Shown here in pieces: positions 25,801 to 36,123 of a stretch of 64,000 nucleotides of DNA. Source of the stretch: Rhododendron vialii (taxonomy: Eukaryota > Streptophyta > Magnoliopsida > Ericales > Ericaceae). A model generated the notes under the pieces. The model worked only from the letters and a program-made list of their open reading frames with translations, ran no database searches and was not told where the DNA came from. The position numbers and the translations under genes are program-made. The stretch lies in assembly GCF_030253575.1 (NCBI RefSeq), contig NC_080559.1, forward strand, positions 6,346,501 to 6,410,500, written 5' to 3'. Each line of letters starts with the position of its first letter. Within the stretch, counting starts at the first letter, position 1.

Positions 25801-28800
25801 TGAGGTATAACTATAAAGAATTTTTGTATTTTTGTTTTCCACAGAAATTCATACAAACATGATGGTAAGCAAATTTGTGCCACAACAGTTATGGCACTAG
25901 GAGTCTAATTCCTTGAAACAAAAATGAGGACAATTACACTAACCACACGTGGGGCTTGCCTTCAATATATATCCCCTTTTATCTTTGAGAAACTAAACTG
26001 ACCTCCTTCAGGTTATTAGTCGCAATTCATTAAACCCCATCTGTTAGTCAATTTACCTGCTCAAATCCATCTTCCCCTTATCCTCCTTAACAACAGCCAC
26101 CCAAACCACCACCACCATGAATCACCACCGACAATGAACCACCACCGACAATGGCCATCAAGAATCCCCACAAGCAGCCTCAGAATTCAGATGACCGCCA
26201 TCACGAGCAGGCCTCAACCACCATCATGGACCACCAAGAGAAGCATAGATGCCAGAACAGCTTAGAACCACCGCCACAAACAGCTAATCTCAATATTGCT
26301 CTCCCACTCTTCCTTGATATATTTCGACCAGAGGTGGCACATGACACTTGTGCTGTAGTCACTGACACTGCTCCGCCCATACCCCTTTCCACCTTTGGTC
26401 TCAGCGAAATCCAAATCCAGCAGTCGGTTTGGATTTTGTAGTGGATGATGTTGAGGGCAATGGATGATAGGGGACAGTGGCGGTGGAATGTGGTATTGAG
26501 GACGGATTCGGCTGTTGGGAAAGTTGATTTGTAAGGTGAGGGATTTGCTTGTAACGGTGATGATTTGTTGGCATGATCACAGTGATGGAAATTTTTGCTG
26601 ATGCCTAATTTGTGGGCGCAAGGTGGAGGTGCAATATGGCCGGTGAGGGAGAGGTGTTGGTGCAGAGTGGCAGTGGAGGCGGCGGCGGCTGGAGGTTGAT
26701 GGCAGCAGTTGATTTCGCATGTAGTAGATTTAGCAATGGTGGCGGTTGATTGAGGATGTTGGGCATTGGGGAAGAAAGCATAGAAGACACAAGTGAGATT
26801 ATGAGAGAGGAAGATGAAGAGGATAGTATGGTAATCTTCGAACCTAATTGAGGACATTAAAGTCATTATCCGAATCCCATTTGCTCTGTTAAACGACAAA
26901 CATGGATAGTGGAGGTTAGCGCAACTTCTCCACAGGGGAGGGGGAAGGGATTTGTACTAAAGGTAACTCTCGAGAAAGGTCAGCATACTTCTGCTGCAGA
27001 CTCAACCCAAAACCCCACACACGCAATCGCACGAATCACAATCAAGCTAAACAAACAATCAAAGCTTGACACATATTTACGGGGTCCCCAATTGGGTACA
27101 TCTTCAGACTAGTATTTTACTGTGTATCGAATGGACAAAAGAGTCCAAATTCCTTCGTTGCAATGGATATCCTAAGGATTTTAATCATCCACGAGTGGCC
27201 AGCCAAACCAAATCAGGCTTCCAAACCCACCATCTCTGCTCCAAAAACTACAAGGTAAGTTTTGATCATTTTCAGCTCTAACAAAAAGGCCAACAGGCCC
27301 AACACACTACACAGAAACACCCATGTGAAAATATTATTCATAGACTTCAGCTCCTATGGTTCCAATAACTCCCCTCGTAAATGTATTTTCCAATTATTAA
27401 CCAACCTAGAAGGAAAATGATTATGCATAAACAACAACATTTTTTGTTCAGGCATTCATGAGAACCATGGATGTTGTTAGGGATAGGGTTTGAAACCCTT
27501 ACAAAAAAAAGGCCACGCCATGTGAAAGAGTAGAACAAACAGAAACACAGCAGATCACCATCAAAATGTACATAGATGATGCACACCAAAATGCCAATAC
27601 CTGAAAAAGAATGATTATGATGACAAGTAAAACTCCAATCGCCATCGAACTGCTATAATAGAATGGAACCCAACCGCTGACCACTGGTGCCAGCAGCAAC
27701 AAAATAAACCCAAGAGCAAGACAAAGGAGACGCCATCTTTGAAACTCTGCACAAAACACAAAACAGGACAAACATCTTCAAATCACACCCCACAAACAAC
27801 ACAGGCCACAAACAACACAGGGGGAGAGAGAGAGAGAGAGAGACAACACAATGAAAACCTAAACTCGGGCACCAGAAAACAAATGCCTAACCTTCTTTGA
27901 CTGTTACTGTCACAGAACCAGGAATATCTGCAGCAAACTTCACATCGACAAATCTTTCCCCATAAGGTGACATAACAGAGCTCCAAAGCCCATTTTGAAC
28001 AGATTTCCACTCATCTTTTTCGCATTGACATAGACCACGCGAAGCATTCCTGCACAACGCATCCTGAGTCATACGCAAGTCTCAATCACGATAACCAGTG
28101 CACTAAGGTAACAGAGAAAGAAACGGGAGGAGGGAACTTAAGAGCCAATAGTCCAGGACATTTCACTTACTTGTGAAAACATATCTGAATTTTGTTGTGT
28201 AGTTTCTCAGGAATTACCACGGATGGGGCCGAAGTAACCTGATATGCAGTAGCGTAACTCCCAAGTTTCAGTCTCGATTGACCAGCAACTCGAATGCGCC
28301 CACACCATAATACTTCTTTGGCACCGAGAGGAGATGAGGTACAAGGAGAGAGGAGGGATGGAGTCACATCAATAACTGGATTTTCCAAGTCAATCCCTGC
28401 ATTGTTACATCTGGATATAATTAACTACCAAAAAGGAATATCAGAAGAGGGGACGTAAAAGCAAGTAGGTATAACTTAGATAACAAAGGAAGTAAGTTGT
28501 TCCAAGAACTGCATGATACATTCTTGTACCCGCTGAATTCAGAATTTCATTACTCGAGTGACCCAGAAATTCAGCCTTTAAGCTGTTCAAAATGTTCTGA
28601 AAAAAGTTGAATTATAGTTGGTTCAGTCACATGAACAACAATAGACAAAGACAGATGACTGAATTAACCAAAAGAGTCCCAATTTTCCCAATCCCAATAT
28701 GTCGTGATAGTGTACTGCAGATAAAGACTGAGATAACCGGCCAACACCTCAAAGAATGCCTTTTATACGGGCAGCATTCCCTTCATGCCTTTTTGGTAAT

Positions 28801-29636
28801 ATAGTCTTTTACTTATCAAAAAAAATGTCACTTCAATTAGTTTTTCTTTTTTTGCCATAAGCTAGAAACATTTATACTACCCAACGGTGTCGACTTCCTC
28901 TCCATACGAATCGAACCCACAACTTCATTGCACATAGGTGCAATGAATGCTTTAACCGTTGGGCCAAGCGCCCCGATTCTCTCCAATTAGTTGAGGACGA
29001 TCGTATTACAAGAACTTTCGCTATGGGAACAAAAATACCCTTTTGAAAAAGAAGAAAAAGGACGAAGATGATTCGATTTTTCAACTATCCTTGCTTCAGT
29101 CGGAGTCCATATCTACAATTTTAAATCCCAAGAATAACACATGGAAGAATTTATTAAACCAATGATGCAACCGCCTTAACAAAATTCAAGAACTTAAAAA
29201 ACGTAAGCATTCAAATTTCAAACCATAACACATGCAAAAAGAAACAAGAACTGCATATTGAACCTATGAAGCAACCGCGTTAACGAAGTTTAAAAAACGA
29301 AAAAGACTCAAGCATTCAAATAAAGAACCTCTCAAAGATTCAAGAACATTAGCCACTTTTTCACATCGAGGAAAAAAGCAACTAAAGAGCAAAACCCTAA
29401 CCATGCGTTTACAGGATACGGGAAAAAAGTAAAATACAAATCTAAAAGGAGTTCTACCAGATCAATGATCCCCAATAATAGCTTCCCCAATTTTAACCAG
29501 TTCAAACGAAGCGGAGGATTTGAGAAGGGGAGAGATGTCAATTACCTGGGAATATAGTTGCGTGACTTAAGCAAGAAGTAATACAGAGCAAAACTGAGAG
29601 AGGGAAGAGGAGACGAAGAGTAGCAGAAGAGCCCAT
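19824..29636 (-). CDS. NEMP/PNET2-type nuclear envelope membrane protein (DUF2215)
   Basis: Ten exons: 29636-29546, 28396-28171, 28049-27892, 27746-27601, 25746-25684, 25595-25503, 22973-22812, 22673-22582, 22051-21867, 20131-19824. They total 1524 nt (507 aa), all GT..AG and in phase. Exon 1 encodes a signal peptide (MGSSATLRLLFPLSVLLCIT). A luminal domain of about 130 residues with several Cys follows. Then come clustered membrane segments including FILLLLAPVVSGWVPFYYSS, LLVIIIILFQGMKLLPTGRK, LGAGSFLLNYFSMLVNSILV, FVLLLIVLAGAALGYWIVRK and WAMRVIAVTFIFQ. The last ~165 residues are hydrophilic. This order matches DUF2215 proteins: animal NEMP1/TMEM194 and Arabidopsis PNET2, inner nuclear membrane proteins linked to chromatin organisation. 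The C-terminal tail would face the nucleoplasm. Introns hold a TRIM, a hairpin element and a SINE. Family is clear; the exact paralogue is not. Confidence 0.9.
23225..23608 (+). mobile_element. TRIM retroelement with two LTRs and perfect TSD
   Basis: 5' LTR 23225-23340 and 3' LTR 23493-23608 are 116 bp each, both starting TGTTAA and ending TTTCCACA. Between them, GGTATTAGAGC just after the 5' LTR resembles the initiator-Met primer-binding site (TGGTATCAGAGC), and GAGGGGGGA just before the 3' LTR is the polypurine tract. TTAAC lies directly on both sides (23220-23224 and 23609-23613). At 384 bp with no coding capacity it is a textbook terminal-repeat retrotransposon in miniature. It sits in the PNET2-like intron 22974-25502. 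Confidence 0.93.
24748..25143. mobile_element. Near-perfect hairpin (foldback) transposon, copy 1
   Basis: An almost perfect palindrome centred near 24944: the left arm from CCGACCATTTTGGACCGAAA to the centre is repeated as its reverse complement in the right arm. TAAAATAT flanks both sides (24740-24747 and 25144-25151), an 8-bp TSD. The arms contain a GC-rich block (GGCCGCGCGCGGCCG) and an AT-rich centre. A second, more diverged copy is at 53915-54318. The TSD length fits hAT or Mutator-like groups, and the long arms favour the latter. It seems inserted in an older element with ends GGCCCTTTGTTTGGA (24626) and TCCAAACAGAGCC (25218-25230). Confidence 0.88.
25970..27340. other. Intron sequence with ACC-rich low-complexity tract
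   Basis: Part of the PNET2-like intron 25747-27600. The tract 26090-26240 is rich in CCACCACC. The 232-codon minus frame at 26201-26899 crosses it and shows Pro/Ala/His/Thr-rich composition without a domain. I read it as chance coding potential in repeat-derived intron DNA. Confidence 0.5.
28843..28977 (-). mobile_element. tRNA-derived SINE
   Basis: On the minus strand it begins GGGGCGCTTGGCCCAACGG (A-box-like TGGCCCAACGG) and continues to GGGTTCGATTCG (B box), the split RNA polymerase III promoter of a tRNA-like head. It ends in an A-rich tail (CAAAAAAAGAAAA). Imperfect 15-bp direct repeats flank it (28828-28842 and 28978-28992; core CAATTAGTT on the plus strand, 13 of 15 matching). It lies in the first PNET2-like intron. 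It is not a functional tRNA: the arms downstream of the B box do not close a cloverleaf. Confidence 0.8.
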
Positions 29637-29640
29637 CAGT

Positions 29641-29662
29641 CTCTCTCTCTCTCTCTCTCTCT
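29641..29662. repeat. (CT)n microsatellite in PNET2-like 5' leader
   Basis: A CT tract 4 bp upstream of the ATG; on the gene's sense strand it is a GA repeat in the probable 5' UTR. Confidence 0.9.
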
Positions 29663-30609
29663 AAACGGGAAGGAACAAGAGAGATGAACAAAACGAACGC
29701 AGCTTAGGAATGGCGCTATTTCTTTTGGATTTTTTACTTTTATTTTGTGGGTCAACCGCCATTCAGAATTTCAGATTCCCAAATTTTATATCAGCATAAA
29801 TTATTTACACCGCTGTATAAATATTTATTTTCTCCAAATCAATTATATTACGTTACATTTCAAAACAGTGGTCCAAATCAATAAAACAGGAATTCTCATA
29901 ATTATTTTCCAAAATATTTTGGAGTATGTTTGTCAATACTCCAATATTTTATTTTTCAATAAACAAGTAAAATGGACTATCAATCATTTACTATCTCCAA
30001 CTAACCTACGCTTTTATAAATATATAGTACTGTGGTCTTACAAAATGAATAATTCAAATCGTCATAATAGAATCTTGGTACGCTTTGGTTTATGATGTGA
30101 AGAATCAATGAAATGGGATTGTCTGAACTCCAAGATAGTATCATATTCTTGGACCCTTGTTCTACATCTCTTTCAGCATTTAATTTCTAAGAGGTTAAAG
30201 GAACCGAACAAGAGATTAATGGTTAGGAGAAAAACTTATGCAAACAAACAATAAGTGGATCCCATCTTTATAGTTCAAATTTCAATCATGAAATATAAAT
30301 ATCAACTACTTCTAATACACACTTGTGAGATCCATTTTTATCCTAACAAATATTTGAATACACAAAATTATCAAACTCATTGTGAATTTTCTAACACACT
30401 GCTACGTTATCAATGTCTAACACACATTTATGAGATCTATTTTTATCTTAATACACCTTTTAACAAATATTTTAACACACAAATATATTAAACTTCATTG
30501 CGGATGCTCTAAAATTTAACTTTGTTAAGACTTTGCCATTTATGAATCATTGAGCTATATCATAGAAAGCTAACACAATCTGTTCCCATTCACGTACTTA
30601 ATAAGAGAG

Positions 30610-30610
<1 letters not shown>

Positions 30611-30642
<32 letters not shown>

Positions 30643-30643
30643 T
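30611..30643. repeat. (ATT)n microsatellite
   Basis: About eleven uninterrupted TTA/ATT units in the spacer of the large inverted repeat. Confidence 0.95.
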
Positions 30644-31353
30644 GTGAAAGGAGAGGGTAGTTTGTCATGTCTAAAGAGAGAAAACGAAACATGTCAGTTC
30701 GTCGAGACAAGGTACATGGATGCAACTTTTTCCCACCACACATTTGTACATGTGAGCTCACGCTTCATATATTTATCAAGAAAAAGCTAGCCACGGTTGA
30801 GTTGCAGTTGCAAGGGTCGAGGACAAAACAAACAATTTACGATGAACAATGAAAGAAAGTTCGGTCCCAAGAACTAACGCTTTATATAAAGGGAAGGAAA
30901 TGAAACTATCTAATCCTCTTCAAAAAAAAAAAAAAAGGAAACGAAAAAAATGAAACTATGTAATCATTAATAAAATGAGATATTTTAAGATACGAATTAC
31001 CAGTGTCAGAACAAAAAGATGTTCCTAAATATGTATGTTTTAATTTAATTGGCATAGTAACCACAAATACATGTATGTTCCTAAAGATGTTCCTAATTAA
31101 ATATGTATTCACGGCTCCGCCCCGTCATGAATAAGTTTTTCTCCTAACCATTAATCTCCTGTTCGGTTCCTTTAACCTCTTAGAAATTAAATGTTGGAAA
31201 AAATGTGGAACAAGGGTCCAAGAGTGGGATACTGTTTTGGAGTTTAGACAATCTCCGATTCATTTGTTCTTCGCAACATAAATTCAAGTAAAGTATGTAC
31301 CGAGATTCTATTATGATGATTTGAATTATTCATTTTGTAAGATTACAGTACTA

Positions 31354-31840
31354 TCTCTATTATAAAACAAAAGGACGGGGGACAAGTTGTTGAAGTGTTT
31401 AGGATTCATTTGATCCAATGGCTCATGTGTGCTTTCCAACTCTCTTAAGAAAATACTTACACTCTTACAAATATATTACAGTACAAACTTCTGTTTTGTT
31501 GATAAAAAAAAAAAACAGCAGTCGCCGCCCCATCTCTCTCTCTCTCATCAAAGTCTCTCCTCTGATTGTCCGGCCACAAACAGTCATCGCCCTTGCCGGT
31601 GAGTCACTTGGAACTCGGAATCCACTATCCTCGGTAACATTCTTTCTCGGTCTTTCTCTGACACATAGTACTCCTACTTTTTTGGTTTTGGTTATCATTT
31701 TCTCTATTTTCCTTTATCCTTTCTAATTTTTTTATAACTACCTAAAAATTGAAATAATGTTTTGAGCCACTATTAAGATTTAAATGGTAATTTCAATTCC
31801 AACTGGGGTAAGTAGTGCCGTAGGTACGGATAAACACTAG
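31354..31840 (+). mobile_element. Non-autonomous Helitron, 487 bp
   Basis: Starts TCTCTATTATAAAAC (plant Helitron 5' consensus type). It ends with the hairpin GCCGTAGGTACGG, then ATAAACA and CTAG, followed by T. The flanks are A on the left and T on the right, the Helitron target rule. The opposite arm of the enclosing inverted repeat keeps the uninterrupted target: its reverse complement reads ACAGTACTATATATTTATAA, matching the left and right flanks joined at A/T. No Rep/helicase is encoded. Confidence 0.88.
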
Positions 31841-32394
31841 TATATCTATAATAACATAGGTTAGTTGGAGATAGTAAATGATTGATCGTCCATTTTTCTT
31901 GTTTCTCGAAAAATAAAATATTGGAGTACTAACAAACATACTCCAAAATATTTTGGGAAATAATTATGGAAACCCCAAAAAATTTGATAACAAACACTCT
32001 AAATTTTAGGGTTCATAAAAGACAAATATAGGAGTGCCGTTATCAAAAAATATGTGTCAAAATCAATTATCTACAAAATTTATATATGTAACTATTTTTT
32101 AGATAAGAAAATGAGTGCACGTATCGAAAAATGTGTGTGAAAATCTCTTTCCTTCTTATACTTTTCAATCCATTTTGACGCACTTTTCTATTCTCTTCAC
32201 CGATTTCCAATAAAATTGTTTAATTTTATCAAACCAAAATTAATTATCTAAACTTTCCGTATTTTTCAATACATTTCCACACGCTTGTATATACTCTTCA
32301 TTGATTTTTCAATACTATAATTTTAAAATCTTAACGATCCATCATTGAGTTGTTTTTATTTGTATTTCAAGGGGATGAGCTTCTCACCCTACAT

Positions 32395-32606
32395 TGTCTC
32401 TCCGACTCCTTCATATTCCCAATTTTATCCCATTACAAAATGATTTAAACTGTTCAACTCGCAAAACGTGGAGAGAAGAATATGCCTCTTAAAAATCAGT
32501 TGTCTCTCCAACTCCTTCATACTCCCAATTTTATCCCATTACAAAATGATTTAAACTGTTCAACTCGCAAAATATGGAGAGAAGAATATGCTTGTTAAAA
32601 ATCAAT
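32395..32606. repeat. Tandem duplication, 106-bp unit x2
   Basis: TGTCTCTCCGACTCCTTCAT..GGAGAGAAGAATATGC at 32395 is repeated at 32501 with few changes. Confidence 0.85.
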
Positions 32607-32884
32607 ATGATCAAACATCAATGAAAATATATGAATCAGTTTGATTTTTTCATGTAAATTACAAGGTCTAACCTTACAATATGTTTACCATTCACTTTAC
32701 ATCACAATCTGCAACGTGTTTTAGCTCCCTCCGTCCCACTTTGTTGTGTTTGTTTCATTTTTTGGACGTCCAAAAAAATTGTTTATATCTTATAATCTAT
32801 AATATTTTTTATGATTTCGAAAACTTTGTTTAAAAAAATAAATTGAGATCTACCAAACAAGATCCATATTGAATATATAAAATA

Positions 32885-32925
32885 CTAGTGTTTTTCCATG
32901 CCTACGGCACTATGCACCTCGGTTG
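32885..32925 (-). mobile_element. Helitron 3' terminus (minus strand)
   Basis: On the minus strand GTGCCGTAGGCATGG (hairpin) is followed by AAAAACA and CTAG, then T. It is closely similar to the 3' end of the Helitron at 31354-31840. A stretch near 35320-35345 (minus: GATTCATTTGATCC) resembles the 5' region of that Helitron, so the element may run from about 35.39 kb to 32.885 kb with the LTR and MITE nested inside. Confidence 0.6.
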
Positions 32926-32997
32926 GAATTGCCCATACCTAAGACACTTGCTAGCTAGTGGTTTAAACACTAAATCGATTCATTAATGTGTAGTATG

Positions 32998-34392
32998 TGA
33001 TCCTATTCTTAGTGACACGAAATATAATTACTTGTCCTTATGGCACTTGACCGCGTCGTACCGTGTTAAAAATATATTTATAAAACTTTGGAGTTAACTA
33101 CTACTCCATAGAACAGTGGTCAAGACCGAATGTCAATCCACAGGGACAAATTGGCTAAGTTACTAAAAATTCGATTAACTTACGATTAATTCGGAAGAGA
33201 AAAGATTGATTGATTTGGATTGCCTTGAGTCTGCTAATTAAACTAGAGCAATTAATTAAAAGGTTTGAAAACGATGAAGGAAAGGTCTAGGGTTTAGAAT
33301 CCACCCTAACTGCATAACCGTGTATCGCATAGACCGGGTTAACACTTGAATCGCAAATCACTATAGCTGGGGCTTGCAATCCCTATCGATAGTGGCCAAG
33401 TAAATTTCTACAATCTGCCAACCGGCATGGATTATCCCACGGCACGAACCGTCTCACTAGCGCGATCTAGCTGCCTAACGGCACGGTCCGTCTCACAAGC
33501 ATAACCCATCTCAATCACCCGGATTGAGAACAATAAAAACCATTATATGAACGGTATTTGAAAACCATGGATACAAATACTCAACCAATAAAAATAATTA
33601 AAACCATTCCATTGATATCATAGAATGAGTTCTTGAACACATAATCCGATTCGAATAAAAACCCTAATCTACGCAAAAGAGCACGGTTACTTGGTATGAG
33701 GCTTCAGCTTCCCCTAGAGAGGAGTTAGCCGGTCATGGGAGCCGGAATTCTCGTTCGTGAAGTTAGTGATATGCGCAGCTTCTGTCCTCTGTTCTTCGAG
33801 AATTCCACCCAAAACACGAAACCATCTTTTTTTTTTCCTTTTATATGATGCTCCTGCCCACCTTTATAATAATTGCCGTGCCAAAATTTCCTCAAGGAAC
33901 AATGATTCTATGTTAACCAAACCTCTCCAAATCCTTAGTATACTTGGGCCCACTAATGAATCCTTGAACATAAGACCCAATTTCACCGTGCACAATTAGC
34001 CATTACCCGAATGCCAATTAATTTGGTTTATGTCTAAATGATTATATGTTAACCAAACCTCTCCAATTCCTTAGTATACTTGGGCCCGCTAATGAATCCT
34101 TGAACATAAGACCCAATTTCACCGTGCACAATTAGCCATTACCCGAATGCCAATTAATATTAATTTGGTTTATGTCCAGGCTGAATTGAGACGTGCACCT
34201 ACGGGTTGTAGACGATCGATTCCCATTTTTGCGGCAACATTCCATAAGACCATCCAAATTGTATTTTTCGCACCCATTGGTCTCTGAGACCTACAAACAC
34301 CACAAAACGTTAAAACATACCAAGTAACAATATAAATGGACCGACAAAGCATAGATTAGGCGGAATAAATGGGTGCTTTTCAGCACCTATCA
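32998..34392 (-). mobile_element. Solo LTR or LTR remnant, TGATAGGTGC family
   Basis: On the minus strand it starts TGATAGGTGCTGAAAAGCAC and ends AATAGGATCA, paralleling the solo LTR at 2452-3451. No matching TSD was found (GTATG on one side, GCACT on the other) and no internal region is present. It includes a 136-bp tandem duplication. Confidence 0.6.
33911..34182. repeat. Tandem duplication, 136-bp unit x2
   Basis: TGTTAACCAAACCTCTCCAA at 33911 recurs at 34047. The copies run on through CTTAGTATACTTGGGCCC and CACCGTGCACAATTAGCC with few differences; the second copy has a short extra AATATT. Confidence 0.9.
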
Positions 34393-34446
34393 GCACTCTC
34401 CAACTAAACTTTTAAGCTAGCTACAAATACAAATAACTATCAATTT

Positions 34447-35211
34447 TAGGGGTTTACATGGTCCGGATTGGTTCGGTTCTCTATAAAACCAGTAATCGGA
34501 CCATTTCCAACGGTTTTAGGAAATTGAGAACCAAAACCTAACCAATATATGCGGGAACTTAACCAGAACCAAACCGCAAAACCGGTCCGATTTTGGTTCG
34601 GTTCCAGTTCTATCCAATTAGCATCCAAACACTTATTCACAAAACATAAACTCATAAAATTTAAAATATCAAATAACTCATAAAATAATAATAGACATTT
34701 TATTAAGAATCAAAACCCAATATGATTCACAAAATACTTGACACTCGACCGAAAAACATTGATGAAAACCACCAATAAAGTAGTCAAAACCACTTATGGA
34801 ATAATTAAATTCAGCGACATAAAACATTAATGACCAATTATATTTAGGACTAAAATTAACCTATATCATAAACTATAAAATATAGTAGCAAGTCTTGAAG
34901 TAAAAAACAGCAACTCCAATGTCCAAAACATTACTTAAATCAGTAGTACTAACTTTTTTCATGTTCAAAAAGTAGACTAATCTCTACACATGTATTTATT
35001 TTTATATAATTATATATATTAGTTTTAAACGGTCCGGTCCAGTTCTAACCACGGTTTTTTAATTGAAAACCAGTAACCGAACCAAAATTAACAGTTCTTA
35101 TTTTTTTGGAACCATAACCTGATCACAGAACTGCAGAACCAGACCAAATAGGATGGTTCGGTCCGGATCGGATCGGTTTTACAGTTCGGACGGTTTCCTT
35201 GAACACCCCTA
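34447..35211. mobile_element. hAT-like non-autonomous element, 765 bp, perfect 8-bp TSD
   Basis: Begins TAGGGGTTTACATGG and ends CTTGAACACCCCTA. ATCAATTT flanks both sides (34439-34446 and 35212-35219). The ends are rich in GGTTCGG/CCGAACC runs, as in many plant hAT MITEs. No transposase. Confidence 0.85.
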
Positions 35212-35752
35212 ATCAATTTGCACATAGGGTTTTGGAATTGGAAGATCGGTGGCATTTGTGCAATTACTACAAAGAATGTGAGCACTTACATTACATTTGC
35301 AAATTTCCTTGTCAACCATTTGGATCAAATGAATCTCAACTATTCTTTGAATTTGTGTTTGTCTGATTATCACACCTTGTGTCTTATTAGGTAAATTATA
35401 AATTGTGAGATATAAATAATTTTTTAGAACGTTTCAAAAAAGAAAATAGGCGAAACAAAGTGGGACGGAATTATGACAAAATGGTACATATTCACAAAAA
35501 ATCTAGAACGGATAAACCAAGAGAACTATTGGCAGAATTCGGGCACATACAAACCTACTAGAGAAAAGAAGATATCGCTGCCCATTGCCCAAGCACTCCT
35601 CTCTTCTTCCCCCCTCTCTCTCTCTCTCTCTCTAACCGCTATTTGAAGCCCATCGATCACTGCTTAATTTGACATCGAACACTTTCGGAAGGCCTTGATA
35701 GACGCAGTTACATACGAATATATATGCACGTATAGGCCATATATATTATTTA

Positions 35753-36089
35753 ATGGGAACGCTGACGAGCTGTAGTTTCGGCATTGTGAACCCGAAGCTC
35801 CGATGGAGTACAACCGGAAGTACTTCCAGGACACGGATTGAGTTGGTCGAGCGAAAGAGCAAGTGTTTCCTGTGCAAAGAACGAGTTCTTCTGGGTAGGG
35901 ATTTTGCTAGACTTAGGCGGTTTGCTGTGAATGAGAACGGTGATAGTGATGGTGATAGTGATAGAGAGGGCAGCGACGGTGCGTCAAAGGATTCGAATCT
36001 GGCGACGGCGTCGAGGGACGAGGCGGAAGAACGGAGCGGGAGTGAGTTGGATAAGGAGGGTTCACCGGCTTCTGTTTCGTCGAGGGTGA

Positions 36090-36123
<34 letters not shown>

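Larger units (their letters stand above)
29888..31976. repeat. Large inverted repeat, arms 29888-30240 and 31127-31976
   Basis: The left arm (from TCTCATAATTATTTTCC to GGTTAGGAGAAAAACTTA) recurs as the reverse complement in the right arm (from TAAGTTTTTCTCCTAACC to GGGAAATAATTATGG). The right arm is interrupted by a 487-bp Helitron at 31354-31840. About 890 bp separates the arms and contains an ATT microsatellite and no genes. It represents either the long termini of one element or two opposed copies of one transposon. Confidence 0.8.
32722..35475. mobile_element. Stowaway-like element split by younger insertions
   Basis: The left end TAGCTCCCTCCGTCCCACTT (32722) has the CTCCCTCCGTCCC terminus of Stowaway-type (Tc1/mariner) MITEs. 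The right end at about 35453-35470, CAAAGTGGGACGGAATT, is its reverse complement with decay. Matching subterminal pieces (TTTATATCTTATAATCTATAA and, reversed, TTTATATCTCACAATTTATAA) support one element. Its interior is filled by a minus-strand Helitron end at 32885, an LTR (32998-34392) and a hAT-like MITE (34447-35211). Confidence 0.65.
29637..35752. other. TE-filled intergenic region between divergent PNET2-like and EGY2 genes
   Basis: Contains the two divergent promoters at its ends and otherwise transposable elements, listed separately. A (CT)n tract at 35614-35633, about 120 bp before the EGY2 ATG, probably lies in its promoter or leader. The frame at 31418-31726 lies inside the Helitron and has no recognisable domain. 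Confidence 0.7.

Noticed and set aside
26201-26899. 232-codon open frame on the minus strand
   Set aside because: It lies wholly within a PNET2-like intron over a CCACC-rich low-complexity tract, with no family motif and no splice evidence.
28880-28977. Possible tRNA gene (A box and B box present)
   Set aside because: The sequence cannot close acceptor and anticodon arms and has an A-rich tail plus flanking direct repeats, so it is a SINE.
31418-31726. 102-codon frame inside the Helitron
   Set aside because: Too short and unlike Rep or helicase; non-autonomous Helitrons usually carry no gene.
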